Position numbers and translations under genes: made by a program | Source: Desulfitibacter alkalitolerans DSM 16504 | GTDB taxonomy: Bacteria > Bacillota > DSM-16504 > Desulfitibacterales > Desulfitibacteraceae | NCBI RefSeq assembly: GCF_000620305.1 | Contig: NZ_KK211100.1 | Span: 804,735-868,734, forward strand | DNA length: 64,000 bases | Direction of reading: 5' to 3' | In this document: piece after piece, positions 52,123 to 60,177 of the stretch | Numbering within the stretch: the stretch's first letter is position 1 | How the letters are laid out: every line of letters begins with the position of its first letter | Notes under the pieces: generated by a model | Databases searched by the model: none | Told to the model about the DNA's origin: nothing | What the model saw: only the letters and a program-made list of their open reading frames with translations

Positions 52123-54273
52123 TTAATCCTTTAATAAAAGTAATGTAAGCAGTAAAACCCTTTGTAAAAGCTCACCACGATGGACTGCCTCATTTGGAGT
52201 ATAAAGATCCTTGCAGGCGGGGCCAATGCCGCATACAACAGGCACCCTGGAAGGCACCTCACCTCCGGCTGATGGAAGCAGGCTTGTTTCCACCCCAAAG
52301 GGCAGCTTCCACTCTTCACAAATGGCTTTAAGATTTGTAAGAACATGGTTTTTGTTTTTATTTTTTAATAGGGGGGCTCTATCCTCAAGCTTTTCAATAT
52401 ACACGTTAACCCCCTTAGTATCTCCTGTAAAAATTTCTTCAATTTGCTTCTCAGTGCTATCAGCCAGGGTACTATTTAAATAAGTAACATATAATGTAGC
52501 CCTCACCCTATGGGGCAACAGCATACTGTGTCTTTCAGAGTTTATCTCCTGAACAGCAACAGACAGCTTTTTTTCCGGCTGATTAAGGGCCATTATTTTA
52601 TCTGTTCTCTGCAGAAACCACGTTAGAACATCAGGCTGGCTGCCCCTTGAGCCAATCCTAAGAGAGCCTCCCTCAACAAGGATGCTAAACTTTCTAGATC
52701 CTCTACGCTGATCCACAACCTTGCCTTCTTTGAAACCAGGCTGCAGCACTAGAACCTGACGGGCTGTGCCGGCAGCTTTTCTTAGAAATGAACTGCTGTA
52801 GCGCATACCCCTGCCCTCATCGGAATAAATAAAAATTCCCAGGTTTGATGTGTGAAGCTTTTTAATTGAGCGCAAAGCTTCAAGGGTTTGCAGAATACAC
52901 ACAATACCTGCCCTGCTCGAACCTATACCCTCGCCATAGAGCCATTCCGGATCCTTGCGAAAGGGAACGGGATATCCTCCCCTGTCCCTGGGAACATCCA
53001 CAGGAACAACAAGAAGGGTGCCATAGTTTAAGCCTGCTTTAGTTTGCCATGTCCAGGCAGAACGTCCATTTGTAAACTCTTCCACTGGCTTTAGCCCCAG
53101 TTTTGCCAGCCTTTCTTCAAACCTTCTAACAACAGTGCTTAACCCCACTGCATCATCAGTCCAACTGGGTAGATTAGTCCACAGCTTTAAATCCTCTTCC
53201 ATTTTATCTCTATTCTTGGTGTGGTAACGAAATATATCCGCTTCCTTCTTATTGTGCCTTTCATTTATAAAAGGGGTCATTATGGAGGTTCCAAAATATC
53301 TTTTTGCTGCAGTTTCAAGAAGTGCATTAACCAGAGTTCCATAATCCAAACCCATTTTTTCAGCAGCAAAAACATAAGAGCCGCCTCTGCCAAGACTTGG
53401 CATTGAATTTATCTCCAGAATATATGGGTTGCCTTCCCTGTCCAGTCTAAAATCTACCCTGGCACAGTCAAAGCAGCCTATTGCCTTAAATGCAGCAATT
53501 GCTAACTCCTGAACTTTTTTAGTTTCCCCTTCAGATAAGGGTGCAGGGCAGATTTTTTCAATTTCTCTGCCGCTTCGGTTCACCTTATCCTCATAGGTAT
53601 AAATCTGCTCACCCTCACCAAAGACTAGCTCCACAGGGGGAAGTGCCTCAACAGGGTCATTGCCAAGAAGCCCAACATTAACCTCTCTGCCCTCAATGTA
53701 TTCCTCCACCAGGGTCGCTCCCTGAAACATATCATATATTACCCTGGCACCCTCCCTTAGCTCTTCCTCATTATTGACTATACGAAGTCCAAAGGAAACA
53801 GCTTCATCCTTGGGTTTTACAATAAGGGGATAGGAAAGATCCTCTGTAAGGGGTTCTTCTGGATTTTCCAACACAGCAAATTTGGGTGTAGGAAGTCCCT
53901 TTTCCTTTAAAATTATCTTTGTGACTACCTTGTCCAGGGCAATAGCATGGGTTTGGGGGTCAGACCCCACATAGGGAACCCCCAGCATCTCCAGTATGCT
54001 TGGAATGTGAGTATATCGAGACCGTCCTTGAATACCATAGCTTAAATTAAATACCAGTCCAGGCCTTTCACCTGATATTACCGAGGGCATAAACTCTTCA
54101 AGCTTGCGTATAATATTCTTGTCACCTTCAAAGGTTTTAACCTGATAGCCCCCTGCCTTAATTGCATCTCTTATTTTATTAATTGTTTGTAATCCGTATT
54201 TTTCTCGGTTTGGTACACCAAAGAGATTTATTACGGCTTGACTGTCTTTATTGTATACTATTGCTACCTTCAT
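52123..54273 (-). CDS. D-Ala-D-Ala-ligase-like ATP-grasp domain fused to a degenerate M20 peptidase domain
   Basis: This 716-residue protein has two parts. Residues 1-340 form an ATP-grasp ligase close to Ddl: GVPYVGSDPQTHAIALDK, LIVKPKDEAVSFG, ARVDFRLD and EINSMPSLG. Residues 360-716 follow the M20/CPG2 peptidase plan but lose ligands. The GHXD strand reads VVPVDVP, the metal-binding DD of the GASDDKG segment reads GIGSSRAG, and the last HXPNE reads YTPNE. The Glu of the EE pair may survive in SDEGRG. So the ligase half could be active and the second half probably only binds a peptide. It overlaps ggt by four bases (ATGA); the two act together by inference. Confidence 0.85.
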   Translation of the reverse strand: MKVAIVYNKDSQAVINLFGVPNREKYGLQTINKIRDAIKAGGYQVKTFEGDKNIIRKLEEFMPSVISGERPGLVFNLSYGIQGRSRYTHIPSILEMLGVPYVGSDPQTHAIALDKVVTKIILKEKGLPTPKFAVLENPEEPLTEDLSYPLIVKPKDEAVSFGLRIVNNEEELREGARVIYDMFQGATLVEEYIEGREVNVGLLGNDPVEALPPVELVFGEGEQIYTYEDKVNRSGREIEKICPAPLSEGETKKVQELAIAAFKAIGCFDCARVDFRLDREGNPYILEINSMPSLGRGGSYVFAAEKMGLDYGTLVNALLETAAKRYFGTSIMTPFINERHNKKEADIFRYHTKNRDKMEEDLKLWTNLPSWTDDAVGLSTVVRRFEERLAKLGLKPVEEFTNGRSAWTWQTKAGLNYGTLLVVPVDVPRDRGGYPVPFRKDPEWLYGEGIGSSRAGIVCILQTLEALRSIKKLHTSNLGIFIYSDEGRGMRYSSSFLRKAAGTARQVLVLQPGFKEGKVVDQRRGSRKFSILVEGGSLRIGSRGSQPDVLTWFLQRTDKIMALNQPEKKLSVAVQEINSERHSMLLPHRVRATLYVTYLNSTLADSTEKQIEEIFTGDTKGVNVYIEKLEDRAPLLKNKNKNHVLTNLKAICEEWKLPFGVETSLLPSAGGEVPSRVPVVCGIGPACKDLYTPNEAVHRGELLQRVLLLTLLLLKD

Positions 54274-55898
54274 TTAGAATCACCCCTTTTTAATGCAGCA
54301 ACAGACCTTGGTCCCCTTGCCGTTCCATCACGCCTGGGATCAGACACCCCAAAAAACCTATTACTATCCATGTCATAAAGCACTGCTTGTACACAGCCCA
54401 GATAAAAGCTATATGCTCCACGCTTTGTAATATCAAAGCGCGCCCTTTTTAAGGTGTTGATGGTTTCCTCAGGAAACCTTTTAAGTTCAATCTGTACCTT
54501 TCCATTGCTGGAAGAATGAAGCCTTGGTCCAACAACTGCCATGGAAAGGTTTTGCTTGGCATCAAACAAACGACTAATAACCTGGGCAAGGGTTGTTGCA
54601 ATGCGTTCACTGCCTGGACTGCCTAACAAAATTTTAGGTTTCTCCTCCTCAAATATAATTGTAGGTGCAACGCTGCTCCATGGACGAGCTCCAGGCAGCA
54701 GGTAGTAAGGATGGGTCATGTCCTTGTACTCATATGCACTCATATAATTATTATAGAAAAAGCCCAGGCCACTAGCTGTGGTCTTACTCCCAAAAACTAG
54801 TTCAATTGACTGGGTAATTCCAACCATATTTCCATCTTTATCAGCAACTGACAAGTGGGTAGTCTCTCCTGAGGTTTTAGGATGGGGAATCTCAGGCAAG
54901 CAATATGTTATGGATTTTTTTAATCTCTTGGCAATTTCTTTGGCATATTCCTTATCAAGCATTACCTTGTTTGCCAGTTGGAAGAACAAATCTGGGTCAA
55001 CAGGCATTTTCTGCCTTGTACGCAGAGCTGCTTTAAAGGTAAGGGCAAAAATTAGGCTGGCCAGGGGAGTCTCTGGTTCTAGCTCCTCTGGCTGAAAGTT
55101 TTCCATGACATTTAATATTTTTATCAAGGCCCTTCCAGCACCTGGGGGAGGAAAGGTAGCAATTCTATTATTTCGATAGCTTCCTTCAAGTACCTGCCTT
55201 TCTATGGGTATGGGTATCTGGCTTAAATCTGCCTGGGATATTAATCCACCCCTATCTGCCATATCCTTTAAGATTAATTCTCCTATTTCACCATGATAAA
55301 AATCCTGCCATCCATGCACAGCCATTCTTTCCATGCATTTAGCTAACTCAGGCTGCCTAACAATATCTCCTGCATTTGGTGGTTTATCATTTTTCAAGTA
55401 GTTTTTACGAAAATATTCGTCGCAGGCAAGCTTTTTAAGCTCCCTGTTAATTAATGTATGCTGCAGAGAGCTTATTCTAAAACCCTCTTGGGCTGCGGCA
55501 ATGGCAGGTTCAAGAACCTCCTTTAAAGTTAACGCCCCATAATTTTCAAGGAGATATCCCAACACAGCCGGAGTTGAAGGAACTGTAGTTGCTGTAATTC
55601 CGTATTTTAACTTTTCAGAAGAAATGATGTTCTCAGGATGAATACCAAAGGGGGCCCTGGAAGAACCATCCAGGATAAAGGTTCTATTTTTTTCTGCAAG
55701 ATGAACCAGAACCATGCTCTGCCCCCCCATGCCAGATGCTTGAGGCTCAGAAACTCCCAGGCAAAATGCAGCAGCCACAGCTGCGTCAATTGCATTTCCC
55801 CCTTTCTCAAGCATCTGAACTCCAGCATCGGTAGCTGGGCCAGATGCAGTAGATACCATTCCATATGGGCTGCTGGCTGTTTTGTCTTTTTCTATCAT
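54270..55898 (-). CDS. ggt: Gamma-glutamyltransferase
   Basis: This 542-residue Ntn hydrolase has the autoprocessing Thr in ETTHLSVAD (about 346), the substrate-binding Arg near SSRAPFGIHP and the GSPGSERI oxyanion region. There is no signal peptide, so it is likely cytosolic, unlike many secreted forms. It transfers or hydrolyses gamma-glutamyl groups, e.g. of glutathione. The ATG at 55898 is 12 bases after AAGGAGG. The coupled gene downstream encodes the ATP-grasp/M20 fusion, suggesting turnover or building of a gamma-glutamyl peptide. The upstream DUF294 gene is 79 bases away. Confidence 0.9.
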   Translation of the reverse strand: MIEKDKTASSPYGMVSTASGPATDAGVQMLEKGGNAIDAAVAAAFCLGVSEPQASGMGGQSMVLVHLAEKNRTFILDGSSRAPFGIHPENIISSEKLKYGITATTVPSTPAVLGYLLENYGALTLKEVLEPAIAAAQEGFRISSLQHTLINRELKKLACDEYFRKNYLKNDKPPNAGDIVRQPELAKCMERMAVHGWQDFYHGEIGELILKDMADRGGLISQADLSQIPIPIERQVLEGSYRNNRIATFPPPGAGRALIKILNVMENFQPEELEPETPLASLIFALTFKAALRTRQKMPVDPDLFFQLANKVMLDKEYAKEIAKRLKKSITYCLPEIPHPKTSGETTHLSVADKDGNMVGITQSIELVFGSKTTASGLGFFYNNYMSAYEYKDMTHPYYLLPGARPWSSVAPTIIFEEEKPKILLGSPGSERIATTLAQVISRLFDAKQNLSMAVVGPRLHSSSNGKVQIELKRFPEETINTLKRARFDITKRGAYSFYLGCVQAVLYDMDSNRFFGVSDPRRDGTARGPRSVAALKRGDSK

Positions 55899-55977
55899 TA
55901 TGCACTTAAGCCTCCTTAAATTCATCCTGATTTAATGGTTTTTTTGATAAAAGTCCTAATATAATTCTATTCTTTGT

Positions 55978-57873
55978 CTAGAAAACGGACTTTGTAAAGC
56001 TTTGCAGCTGACTTACGGCGATTAAAGCTTCTTTTAATGCCAAGTATTGCATTTTACTGAGCCTACTGGTTCTTATTAAATCGTCAGGCTCCTTTCCTTC
56101 CTTTAGCTTATCCAGGTTGCTCTTCAACCTAAAAACTACCAGAGATTGATATGCAGCCTCAATATATTCAGCATCCTCCCTTGGAAGCACGCCTTTTTTC
56201 ATAAGCTGCTGAAGTCTTTTTAAAGTCGAAGTTTCGGCTATACCTTCTTTTAAGGATAATATTCTAATACATCTAACCACATGCATGCACGCCTGGGTTC
56301 TTAAGTTTATTTCAAAATCATGTGTATTGTGTACATCCTGTGAAATTAATACCCTTTTAAATAGCTTTGTAGGAATTTCACTGTTAACTTCCTCTTGTAA
56401 CATAAGCTGGAGCATTTCCGGCTTTGAAAGTGCTGACATTGCCAGCATTTTTAACTTATCAGCTAGTTTTTTTCTTCCATAAACAGGTCTAAAATCAAGA
56501 AAATTGGTTATTAACGTCACTTCACCAGAATTTAAATCATGGGCCCACTTATTTACAATTTGTTCCCAGCCATCCAGGCTGTTGCACCACCTGGCATCAT
56601 GGGCAGCTATGTCACCCTTGAATTTTGCGTTGCCGCTTTTCTCGATACCCTGTACTACCTTGCCAGCAAGCCTCAAAAAGTAATCCTTGACAAACCCATT
56701 TTTTTCAGAGGATATGTTGTCAAATATGACTGCATTGTTCTGATCCATGGTCAGGAGCTGCTCCTTACGTCCACCACTGCCTAAAGTAAGCCAGCAGTAA
56801 TCAGCTGGAGGATACCCTAACCCTTCCTTAAACATCTCCTGCTCACATAATTCTATAATTTTTCTCGTAATCCTGTCTTTGTACTCTGTTATTAATTCAC
56901 ATATTTCCACTGGGGGGGCTTTTTCTGATACTAAGGCCTTTAGAACATTATCCACCTGGGGTTTTAAAGCCCTTAAGCCCTCAAGACTATTTTGGCTTTC
57001 AATTTCATCTATAATACTGAAGGCTCCCATGCTCCTGAATCTAACCATATCCCCCATTGATACAATTCCCTTTAATTCATCATTTTCTGTGATAAGCACA
57101 TGCTTGCATTTGTTCTTGGTCATTGCTAAAAGACCCTGATGAAAGGAAGCCTCTGGTGAAAGCTCAATGGGATGGGCATCCATTACCTCCTTGGCAGTTG
57201 GCCAGCTTGCAGGTGGCATGCATGCAGTAAGACATTTTCCAACCAGATCCTTCTCAGAAATAATCCCCAAATATCGATCATCATTATCCAGCACCACTAT
57301 AGAGCTAATATTCTTGTTTTTCATTGTCTCAGCAATCTTCTGCACCTTTTCATTTTCATAGCAGGTAGCCACAGGAGTGCTCATCATCTCCTTCAGAGAA
57401 TGTCTGAACAGATTTGTTTCTAATCCGGAAACTTCATAGGTCTGATTCATGACAAGCTCCTGATATACTGAGCGCATCCTTTCTGAAAGAATATGGCTAA
57501 AATGCTTGGCAAAGCACGGATGCTTTACGCATAAATCTTCAAAGGTTTCCTTATCCAATGAAAAGCAGTGTAAATCCTCGACTGCTTTTACAGAAGCCGG
57601 ATATGTATTGCCGCTTAAAAAAACAGTTTCTCCAAAGAAATCTCCGGGTTTCCTATAGGATACCCCAATATCCTGGTTTTCCATAGAGACAATAACCTCG
57701 GCCAATCCTTTAAAAACAATATATAGTGTATTGTGTGAGGGCTCTCCCTTCTTAAAAATAAAGCTGTGCTGGGGATATTTCTTCAATTCTAACCGCGAGC
57801 ATATCTGAATTAGGGTAACCTTGGGCAAAGAAATAAAGGGTCGCGTATTTTGCAGGAAAGATATACACTCCAT
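55978..57873 (-). CDS. cNMP-binding/CBS/DUF294 nucleotidyltransferase-like signalling protein
   Basis: This 631-residue protein has an N-terminal cyclic-nucleotide-type sensory domain (about 15-130, VFKGLAEVIVSMENQDIG and KPGDFFGETVFLSG), two CBS domains (about 160-280), and a DUF294 nucleotidyltransferase region (about 345-480; core LGSGGRKEQLLTMDQNNA). A DUF294 C-terminal domain follows. The nucleotidyltransferase signature GSGGR/EQ matches the GlnD-like pol-beta group. Such proteins are thought to control transport or metabolism by ligand sensing. GGAGGTTG precedes the ATG. It lies 5' of ggt in the same direction and may head that operon. Confidence 0.88.
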   Translation of the reverse strand: MECISFLQNTRPFISLPKVTLIQICSRLELKKYPQHSFIFKKGEPSHNTLYIVFKGLAEVIVSMENQDIGVSYRKPGDFFGETVFLSGNTYPASVKAVEDLHCFSLDKETFEDLCVKHPCFAKHFSHILSERMRSVYQELVMNQTYEVSGLETNLFRHSLKEMMSTPVATCYENEKVQKIAETMKNKNISSIVVLDNDDRYLGIISEKDLVGKCLTACMPPASWPTAKEVMDAHPIELSPEASFHQGLLAMTKNKCKHVLITENDELKGIVSMGDMVRFRSMGAFSIIDEIESQNSLEGLRALKPQVDNVLKALVSEKAPPVEICELITEYKDRITRKIIELCEQEMFKEGLGYPPADYCWLTLGSGGRKEQLLTMDQNNAVIFDNISSEKNGFVKDYFLRLAGKVVQGIEKSGNAKFKGDIAAHDARWCNSLDGWEQIVNKWAHDLNSGEVTLITNFLDFRPVYGRKKLADKLKMLAMSALSKPEMLQLMLQEEVNSEIPTKLFKRVLISQDVHNTHDFEINLRTQACMHVVRCIRILSLKEGIAETSTLKRLQQLMKKGVLPREDAEYIEAAYQSLVVFRLKSNLDKLKEGKEPDDLIRTSRLSKMQYLALKEALIAVSQLQSFTKSVF

Positions 57874-58126
57874 AAAACAACCTCCTCCATAGTGTAAATT
57901 TTCTGAAAATTATTCTTGATATATATTATTCTATTTCCCAGCCAGGTTTTCCTTCACGTGATAATCCTTTTTATGTAAAACCCTTAAAAAACATTTATAA
58001 CGACATTTAGATTCCTTATATATGCAGGCACCTAATTCATTGAACATAAAGCAGGAGTTACAATTATACTGTAGAATGGTTACATAAGATTGAAAGTTAT
58101 ATTATATTTCAAAAGGGGGAAACTTC

Positions 58127-58876
58127 TTGAGATTAAAGGATAAGACAGCTATTATCACAGGTGGTGGCGGAGGTATTGGATGGTCTGCCGGCTTATTATT
58201 TCAACAGGAGGGTGCAAAGGTAGTTTTAGGAGATATTAATGATTTGTCTGAAGAAAATAAGGATTTTATTAAAGGTAAGGATAATATTCTCTTTGTTAAG
58301 TCTGATGTATCTACAGAAGCCGGAGCCAAAGAAATAGTACAAAGGACAATTGAGAGTTTTGGCAGGGTGGATATACTTATTAATAATGCTGGGATAAATC
58401 CATCTGGGACTGTTGTAGATACACCCCTGAAACTATATGAAAAAATTATCAATGTTAATTTAACCAGTGCTTTTTTGTGCAGCAAATATGCAATACCATA
58501 TATGCTGGAGCAAAAGTGCGGTTCAATTGTCAATATCTCATCCATAAATGGTATCCGGGGTAATGTTAATTTAGCGGCCTACTGTGCAAGCAAGGGCGGT
58601 ATGGTCTCCTTAACCCATGCAATGGCCATGGATTACGCAGATAAAGGTATCAGGGTTAATTGCATCTGTCCGGGCAGCATAAAAACAAAAATGCTTGAGG
58701 ATGTGTTTAAAAAAGCAGGAGACAAAATGATAGATGCCCTCCTTGCTAAAAGCCCCATGGGACGATTTGGAGAAGCTCTTGAAGTAGCTTATGCAGCATT
58801 ATTTCTAGCCAGTGATGAAGCATCCTTTATAACTGGTATTGCCATGCCGGTTGATGGTGGTAGGAGTATAAGATAG
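58127..58876 (+). CDS. Short-chain dehydrogenase/reductase
   Basis: This 249-residue SDR has the Rossmann motif TGGGGGIGWSAG, NNAGINPSG, the catalytic Ser in NISSINGIRG (about 138), and Tyr/Lys in YCASKGG (Tyr about 151, Lys about 155). It ends with the usual MPVDGGRS. The start is a TTG at 58127 after AGGGGGAAAC. Substrate unknown. A remnant of another NAD-dependent dehydrogenase lies directly behind, and a hydroxyacid dehydrogenase converges on it, so this may once have been a small sugar-acid catabolic cluster. Confidence 0.92.
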   Translation: MRLKDKTAIITGGGGGIGWSAGLLFQQEGAKVVLGDINDLSEENKDFIKGKDNILFVKSDVSTEAGAKEIVQRTIESFGRVDILINNAGINPSGTVVDTPLKLYEKIINVNLTSAFLCSKYAIPYMLEQKCGSIVNISSINGIRGNVNLAAYCASKGGMVSLTHAMAMDYADKGIRVNCICPGSIKTKMLEDVFKKAGDKMIDALLAKSPMGRFGEALEVAYAALFLASDEASFITGIAMPVDGGRSIR

Positions 58877-58956
58877 GAGTAAAGTTTAAAGTTAAGTTTA
58901 AAGTTAAGTTAAAGTAAAAAGTAAAATGTATCAATAATACATAGAGGAGGTCTCCT

Positions 58957-59051
58957 ATGACACAGATTGGTTTTATCGGTTTGGGAATGATGGGCAAAGA
59001 GATGACTAGGTGTTGGAAGAAAAGGCTGGTGTAATGGTAAAAAGAAAGTAA
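58957..59051 (+). pseudogene. Internally deleted 3-hydroxyisobutyrate/6PGDH-type dehydrogenase
   Basis: After GAGGAGG, an ATG at 58957 opens MTQIGFIGLGMMGKEMTR, the exact start of a beta-hydroxyacid dehydrogenase (GxGxMG nucleotide loop). Shortly after, in another phase, LEEKAGVMVKRK and a stop codon at 59049-59051 match the usual C terminus of the same family. Only about 30 codons remain of ~290, with a frame break. A long internal deletion is the simple reading. Confidence 0.75.
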
Positions 59052-59157
59052 AAAACTCTTGTTAGGGGGCACATCTTCCTTTGTGGTCATGCTTTATAAT
59101 GGAGATATGGCCCCTAACTTATGAATTGCTCCTGCGGTATAGCTATATAGGCTGCAG

Positions 59158-60147
59158 CTATATAGACGGGAGTGTGAATTCCTTTACCAGGTTGGGAGGT
59201 TCTCCCCCAGTGCATGCAATTACCAGGTTTTTTGCAGCAAGGGCAGCCATTGCATGATGGGTTTTTGCCGTTGCAGAACCAATATGGGGAACTGTTACCA
59301 CGTTTTTCATTTTAAGTAGGGGGTTATTGGGATCTACCGGCTCTTGTTCAAACACATCCAGGCCTGCTGCATAAATTTTTCCTTCCTGTAAAGCCTTGAT
59401 AAGTGCTTTTTCATTAACAGTCTTTCCTCGGGACACATTAACAAAAACAGCCGTTTCTTTCATCAAGGAAAATTCCCTTTCACCCATTAAATATTTAGTC
59501 TCAGGGGTCAGGGGTGTCAGCAGCACTACAAAATCAGATTCCTTAAGGAGCTGGTCCAAGGGCCTATATTCTACCCCAAGCCTGGCCTCCACATCAGGTT
59601 TTTGGGAACGGTTATTATAAACAACACTCATATTAAAACCAAGCTTGCCCCGTCTTGCAACTGCTTCGCCAATTCTACCCATTCCTATAATTCCAAGGAC
59701 AGCTCCATGGACATCATAGCCGTAAAATCGTTCCTCTGGCCCCTTTACCCAATGGCCATCCTTAACATATCTATCAAGCTCCACAATCCGTCTTGACGCT
59801 GCCAGCATTAGTGCAAAAGTTGTATCTGCTACAGTTTCATCAAGGACAGATGGTGTATTTGTTCCTATTATTCCCTTTTCTTTCATGAGTTCAATATCAA
59901 AATTGTCATACCCTACTGCATCATTGCTTATAACCTTTAGATTGGGGACAAGGTCAAGGAGCTCCCTGTCTATCTTATGATACTTAAGCATCAACCCCTC
60001 AATATCACTATTCTCAGCTAGTGCTTTCAGCAAATCCTCGCGGGAAATAGGGTGTTTGCCTTCCCATTTAAAATATTGGCAGTGCTCTCCTATGTATCTC
60101 TCAACTTCAATTGGAATAGGTGTTGCTATGAATACTTTAGGTTTCAT
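59158..60147 (-). CDS. D-isomer-specific 2-hydroxyacid dehydrogenase (glyoxylate reductase type)
   Basis: This 329-residue NAD(P) dehydrogenase has the nucleotide motif GIIGMGRIGEAVARR (about 150-163), a catalytic Arg in NVSRGKTVN, Glu in FEQEPVDPN and His in VPHIGSATA. It resembles glyoxylate/hydroxypyruvate reductases. The ATG at 60147 follows AAGGAGG; the frame is open six more codons. It is convergent with the SDR and the pseudogene. Confidence 0.92.
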   Translation of the reverse strand: MKPKVFIATPIPIEVERYIGEHCQYFKWEGKHPISREDLLKALAENSDIEGLMLKYHKIDRELLDLVPNLKVISNDAVGYDNFDIELMKEKGIIGTNTPSVLDETVADTTFALMLAASRRIVELDRYVKDGHWVKGPEERFYGYDVHGAVLGIIGMGRIGEAVARRGKLGFNMSVVYNNRSQKPDVEARLGVEYRPLDQLLKESDFVVLLTPLTPETKYLMGEREFSLMKETAVFVNVSRGKTVNEKALIKALQEGKIYAAGLDVFEQEPVDPNNPLLKMKNVVTVPHIGSATAKTHHAMAALAAKNLVIACTGGEPPNLVKEFTLPSI

Positions 60148-60177
60148 TTTGTTCCTCCTTATCAATGTATTGGGGAT

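Noticed and set aside
59061-59118. GTTAGGGG / CCCCTAAC inverted pair as terminator of the SDR gene
   Set aside because: The loop is over 40 bases and no T-run follows, so it was not called.
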